Origin: Kiritimatiellales bacterium
GTDB lineage: Bacteria; Verrucomicrobiota; Kiritimatiellia; Kiritimatiellales; Pontiellaceae
Assembly (NCBI GenBank): GCA_030621805.1
Contig: JAUXGY010000058.1
Span: 1-8,616, forward strand
DNA length: 8,616 nucleotides
Direction of reading: 5' to 3'
Shown here: piece by piece, positions 6,612 to 8,616 of the stretch
Layout of the letters: every line of letters starts with the position of its first letter
Position numbering within the stretch: position 1 is the stretch's first letter
Notes under the pieces: generated by a model
Database searches by the model: none
The model's input: the letters and a program-made list of their open reading frames with translations, nothing else
Told to the model about the DNA's origin: nothing
Position numbers and translations under genes: made by a program

Positions 6612-6859
6612 TAGCGATATTCCTCTGGCCACAAATCTTCGGTCGATTCAAAAGGATCGCACAGATACCCCCCTTTACCATTATATTCAGGCAAAGGATC
6701 TGGTAGTTTCTTTTTTTTCTCTACCATCCGATGCACCACCACATCCACCACCGGCTTATTGTTCTTGCAGATGGTGTAGGGTTCTCCGGTTTCACAGACC
6801 TGCTGGATCACCTCGGAAAGATGCGTCTTGGCCTCGTAGATATTGATTCGTTTGTCCAT
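6611..6859 (-). CDS. Phd/YefM-like antitoxin
   Basis: An 82-residue partner of the adjacent PIN toxin. The N-terminal part, MDKRINIYEAKTHLSEVI and ETGEPYTICKNNKPVVDVV (about residues 1-42), matches the DNA-binding fold of Phd/YefM antitoxins. These bind their own promoter and are degraded to free the toxin. The C-terminal part (about 50-82) is rich in Pro and acidic residues (DPFESTEDLWPEEY) and is expected to wrap the toxin. The start is the ATG at 6859 with GGAGG 6 nt upstream (6866-6870); a TTG at 6874 is unlikely. The gene has an A8G run (sense strand, codons 48-50, plus-strand 6711-6718) and a G6 run (6668-6673), both possible slippage sites. Its TAA stop overlaps the toxin ATG. Confidence 0.93.
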   Translation of the reverse strand: MDKRINIYEAKTHLSEVIQQVCETGEPYTICKNNKPVVDVVVHRMVEKKKKLPDPLPEYNGKGGYLCDPFESTEDLWPEEYR

Positions 6860-6876
6860 TCCCAACCTCCGCAAGC

Positions 6877-6905
6877 AAGATAGTTGGTCAACTTGGCCAA
6901 ATCAA
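6877..6905 (-). promoter_or_regulatory. Candidate promoter and tandem operator of the toxin-antitoxin-recQ unit
   Basis: On the minus strand TTGATT (6905-6900) and TATCTT (6882-6877) are separated by 17 nt, each matching the consensus at four of six bases. Two near-identical palindromic 8-mers, TTGGTCAA (6884-6891) and TTGGCCAA (6893-6900), fill the spacer and part of the -35 box at 9-bp spacing. This is the arrangement expected of an operator for autorepression by a Phd-type antitoxin. The predicted transcript would begin almost at the ribosome-binding site (6866-6870), leaving a very short leader, so the real promoter may be slightly further upstream. Confidence 0.4.
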
Positions 6906-6979
6906 GTAAAATAAAGAATGTGATTTCGTATATGGGAATGTACTTTTGGAGAGGGCGTCAAGTAATACGTAGTAAAAAC

Positions 6980-7633
6980 CTACTCCCCTGCCTTCAGTTC
7001 CGCGATACGCTGCATGATGAGCGCGGCGTAGGCATCGTAGGCCTTACGACCAGAGCCAAGCACCTGGAAATCCTCTTGAGTGATCGGCTTGCCGTAGGTG
7101 ATGGTTACCTTACAGGGCTTAATGAAGTTCATCCCTTTCGGATACGCCTTGTAGGTTCCAGCAATGTAGGAAGGAACCACGATGCAGCCCGACTTTTCAA
7201 TGATGAAACCGATGCCGCCCTTGGCCTCCTGTAGCTCGCCATCCTCTGAGCGCGTGCCTTCGGGGAACATTGAAACCGCCTTGCCTTCCTTCAGCATTTT
7301 AATGGTGGTCTTCAGCGCCCGCATATCGCCGGTTCCACGCGAAACGGGGATGCAGCCGACCTTGCTCATCCACCACGTGCCAAACTTGGAATTCCAAAGT
7401 GTATCGCGTGCCATGAAATGGATTGGACGTCCGCGATAACCGGCACCCACGGCGGGCGGATCGAGGAAGCTGGCATGGTTTGAAGCCAGTAGCACACCGC
7501 CTTGGTCGGGAATATGCTCCACCCCGCGAACACGTAAGCGATTCCAGAACAGCAGAAATAGTTTAAAGAGCTGCGTCGAAGCCTGATAGACCCGTAGATC
7601 CTTCATGGTTTCATATTTCACCAACTCGTTCAT
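6980..7633 (-). CDS. plsC: 1-acyl-sn-glycerol-3-phosphate acyltransferase-like protein (PlsC family)
   Basis: Membrane-associated acyltransferase expected to move an acyl chain onto lysophosphatidic acid, giving phosphatidic acid for phospholipid synthesis. In its 217 residues are the four family motifs: NHASFLD (52-58; His53 and Asp58 catalytic), CIPVSRG (94-100), FPEGTRS (123-129) and VPSYIAG (153-159). A short hydrophobic/amphipathic stretch (LFKLFLLFW, 22-30) may attach it to the inner membrane. There is no cleavable signal. The ATG at 7633 overlaps the cmk stop (ATGA), with AGGAGG 4 nt upstream (7638-7643) inside the cmk coding end. An internal Met10 is a weaker start. A cmk-plsC pairing is seen in other bacteria. 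Substrate specificity is inferred from the family, so another PlsC-type acyltransferase role is possible. Confidence 0.92.
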   Translation of the reverse strand: MNELVKYETMKDLRVYQASTQLFKLFLLFWNRLRVRGVEHIPDQGGVLLASNHASFLDPPAVGAGYRGRPIHFMARDTLWNSKFGTWWMSKVGCIPVSRGTGDMRALKTTIKMLKEGKAVSMFPEGTRSEDGELQEAKGGIGFIIEKSGCIVVPSYIAGTYKAYPKGMNFIKPCKVTITYGKPITQEDFQVLGSGRKAYDAYAALIMQRIAELKAGE

Positions 7634-8295
7634 ACCCCCTCCTTCACGGATTTAATAACCGTTTGAATGACCTCTTCAAGATTCATGGCCGTACTGTCAA
7701 TAACTTGGGCTCCAGGAGCCACAACGAGCGGATCGGCCTTGCGGGTTGCATCAATCTGGTCGCGCTTCTTCAGACTCTCCATCACCTCGTGCGCCTTCTC
7801 GTCCTCGCCCCCGGCAACAAGCTCGCGGTAGCGACGCAACGCCCGCTCCTCCGGATCGGCATCCAAATAGAACTTATAGGGAGAGTCCGGAAAAACCACC
7901 GTGCCGATATCGCGCCCCTCCATCACCAGCGACCCAAAGGCTGCAAGTGCTTGGAGATTCTCGACCACAAACTTCCGTACCTCGGGAACCGCCGCCACAT
8001 CCGCGACCGCTTCGCGCACTCCCTTCTCTCGCAGCTCCTGCACCGGAACATCGCCATCGATCGAAAAAACCGAAGCCCCCTCCTGCACAAAGAAGTCCCA
8101 CTCGGCAGTATGCATCGATTCAACCACCGCCGCCGCATCCTTCGTGTCCACGCCCTTGCGGATCGCCTGCCACGTCACACCGCGGTATAGCGCACCCGAG
8201 TCCACATAGATAAACCCCAGTTCCGCCGCCACGCCCTTCGACACCGACGACTTCCCCGAGGCCGACGGCCCGTCGATTGCAATTGTCTTTCCCAT
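7630..8295 (-). CDS. cmk: Cytidylate kinase
   Basis: Phosphorylates CMP and dCMP with ATP in the pyrimidine nucleotide pathway, in the cytoplasm. The 221-residue protein is the usual length for the bacterial enzyme. It has the P-loop GPSASGKSS (9-17), DSGALYRG (32-39), the nucleotide-binding EGRDIGT (126-132), the lid region DPEERALRRYREL (147-159) and KKRDQIDATRKADPL (176-190) with Arg178, Asp179, Asp182 and Arg185. The start is the ATG at 8295 with GGAGA 5 nt upstream (8301-8305). A TTG four codons earlier overlaps this ribosome site and is rejected. The gene leads a two-gene unit with the PlsC-like gene, and a 213-bp divergent gap to its right should hold its promoter. Confidence 0.97.
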   Translation of the reverse strand: MGKTIAIDGPSASGKSSVSKGVAAELGFIYVDSGALYRGVTWQAIRKGVDTKDAAAVVESMHTAEWDFFVQEGASVFSIDGDVPVQELREKGVREAVADVAAVPEVRKFVVENLQALAAFGSLVMEGRDIGTVVFPDSPYKFYLDADPEERALRRYRELVAGGEDEKAHEVMESLKKRDQIDATRKADPLVVAPGAQVIDSTAMNLEEVIQTVIKSVKEGV

Positions 8296-8388
8296 AACAC
8301 TCTCCAATCAAAAATTTAATACGCCCATTTTTAAAGCACCGATCCTCCAAGCAAAAGCCCAAAGCGAACCTTTCAAAACCTATACAGC

Positions 8389-8411
8389 TACCCGCTTACG
8401 GAATCCGGGTA
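8389..8411. repeat. Inverted repeat in the divergent gap between cmk and the lysine-rich gene
   Basis: TACCCG (8389-8394) and CGGGTA (8406-8411) form a perfect 6-bp dyad with an 11-nt centre. A second, shorter dyad follows: CTTGC (8423-8427) and GCAAG (8437-8441). No T-run follows on either strand, so neither looks like a terminator. They lie between two divergent start codons and could be regulator sites. Confidence 0.35.
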
Positions 8412-8453
8412 AAGTGATGTGACTTGCTTATATACGGCAAGCGTTTAAACCAA

Positions 8454-8459
8454 TACAAT
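8454..8459 (+). promoter_or_regulatory. Possible -10 box for the lysine-rich small gene
   Basis: TACAAT matches the TATAAT consensus at five of six positions and lies 49 nt before the ATG at 8509, leaving room for a leader of about 43 nt. No good -35 box is found at 16-18 nt spacing (TTGCTT at 8424-8429 is too far), so the assignment is weak. Confidence 0.25.
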
Positions 8460-8508
8460 ACTGGGTCACGAAACGATTCAATACATTAACCTTATCAGGA
8501 GAAACGCA

Positions 8509-8616
8509 ATGGGATCCAAAGACAAAGGCGGCAAAGAAGCGAAGAAAGAAGCCAAACTGAGTCCAAAAGAAAAGAAACAGGCGAAGAAAAACAAGAAAAA
8601 CAACAAATCACATGCG
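8509..8616 (+). CDS. Lysine-rich small protein, unknown function (3' end cut by window)
   Basis: Thirty-six codons run from an ATG at 8509 to the window edge without a stop. AGGAG (8497-8501) lies 7 nt upstream, a good ribosome site. The peptide begins MGSKDKGGKEAKKEAK and has 14 lysines in 36 residues, with no cysteine and no aromatic residue. It shows no hydrophobic stretch and so is neither secreted nor membrane-bound as far as seen. Such composition is typical of disordered, nucleic-acid-binding or ribosome-associated small proteins, but no family can be named. It is the only gene on the plus strand here and diverges from cmk. Its total length is unknown. Confidence 0.7.
   Translation, partial: MGSKDKGGKEAKKEAKLSPKEKKQAKKNKKNNKSHA

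Noticed and set aside
6708..6722. T-rich run as a plus-strand terminator
   Set aside because: No GC-rich hairpin precedes it, and it lies inside the antitoxin coding region.
6571..6846. Plus-strand frame opposite the toxin-antitoxin pair, as a possible antisense antitoxin gene
   Set aside because: No ribosome site or family similarity; the composition reflects the opposite coding strand. The toxin already has a convincing protein antitoxin.
7663..8213. Long plus-strand open frames (175 and 155 codons) opposite cmk
   Set aside because: They are antisense to a clearly functional cmk, have Arg/His/Pro-rich composition typical of shadows, and lack a ribosome site or recognisable motif.
8389..8411. 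TACCCG/CGGGTA dyad as an intrinsic terminator
   Set aside because: No T-run follows on either strand, and no gene ends next to it.

Overview
The window is bacterial housekeeping DNA. Almost everything is coded on the minus strand, genes are packed tightly, and by eye the GC content is a little above 50%. The prolyl-tRNA synthetase is of the archaeal/eukaryotic-like type that some bacteria carry. RecQ has the RQC-HRDC-helix-turn-helix layout. These points suggest a Gram-negative bacterium, possibly of the Planctomycetes-Verrucomicrobia-Kiritimatiellota kind, but no taxonomic marker here is decisive and this placement is inference.

Reading in the direction of transcription (right to left), the first block is cytidylate kinase (cmk) and a PlsC-type acyltransferase, joined by an ATGA stop/start overlap. 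After 120 bp comes a type II toxin-antitoxin pair: a Phd/YefM-like antitoxin joined by TAATG to a PIN-domain (VapC-like) toxin. The toxin is in turn joined by ATGA to a full-length RecQ helicase. A pair of near-identical 8-bp palindromes sits in the candidate promoter of this three-gene unit.

The RecQ stop codon lies inside the GTAG head of a cluster of three REP-like palindromes in the recQ/helicase gap (about 3969-4072). Beyond it is a four-gene cluster: a minimal DEAD-box helicase, RNase HI, a small DUF6172-like protein of unknown role and an RluA-family pseudouridine synthase. These genes are separated by 4 nt, by 14 nt and by a 14-nt overlap. A modest terminator-like hairpin ends this cluster. 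proS follows and runs off the left edge.

At the far right, diverging from cmk across a 213-bp gap, is the start of a very lysine-rich small protein on the plus strand, cut by the window edge.

The themes are nucleic-acid remodelling (RecQ, DEAD-box helicase, RNase HI), RNA modification and tRNA charging (RluA family, ProRS), and nucleotide and lipid precursors (Cmk, PlsC). I do not see a clear new defence or mobile system. The points most worth a second look are the translational coupling of a toxin-antitoxin pair to recQ, the REP cluster that supplies the recQ stop codon, the tandem operator-like palindromes, and a three-block sequence shared by the leaders of proS and the DEAD-box gene.
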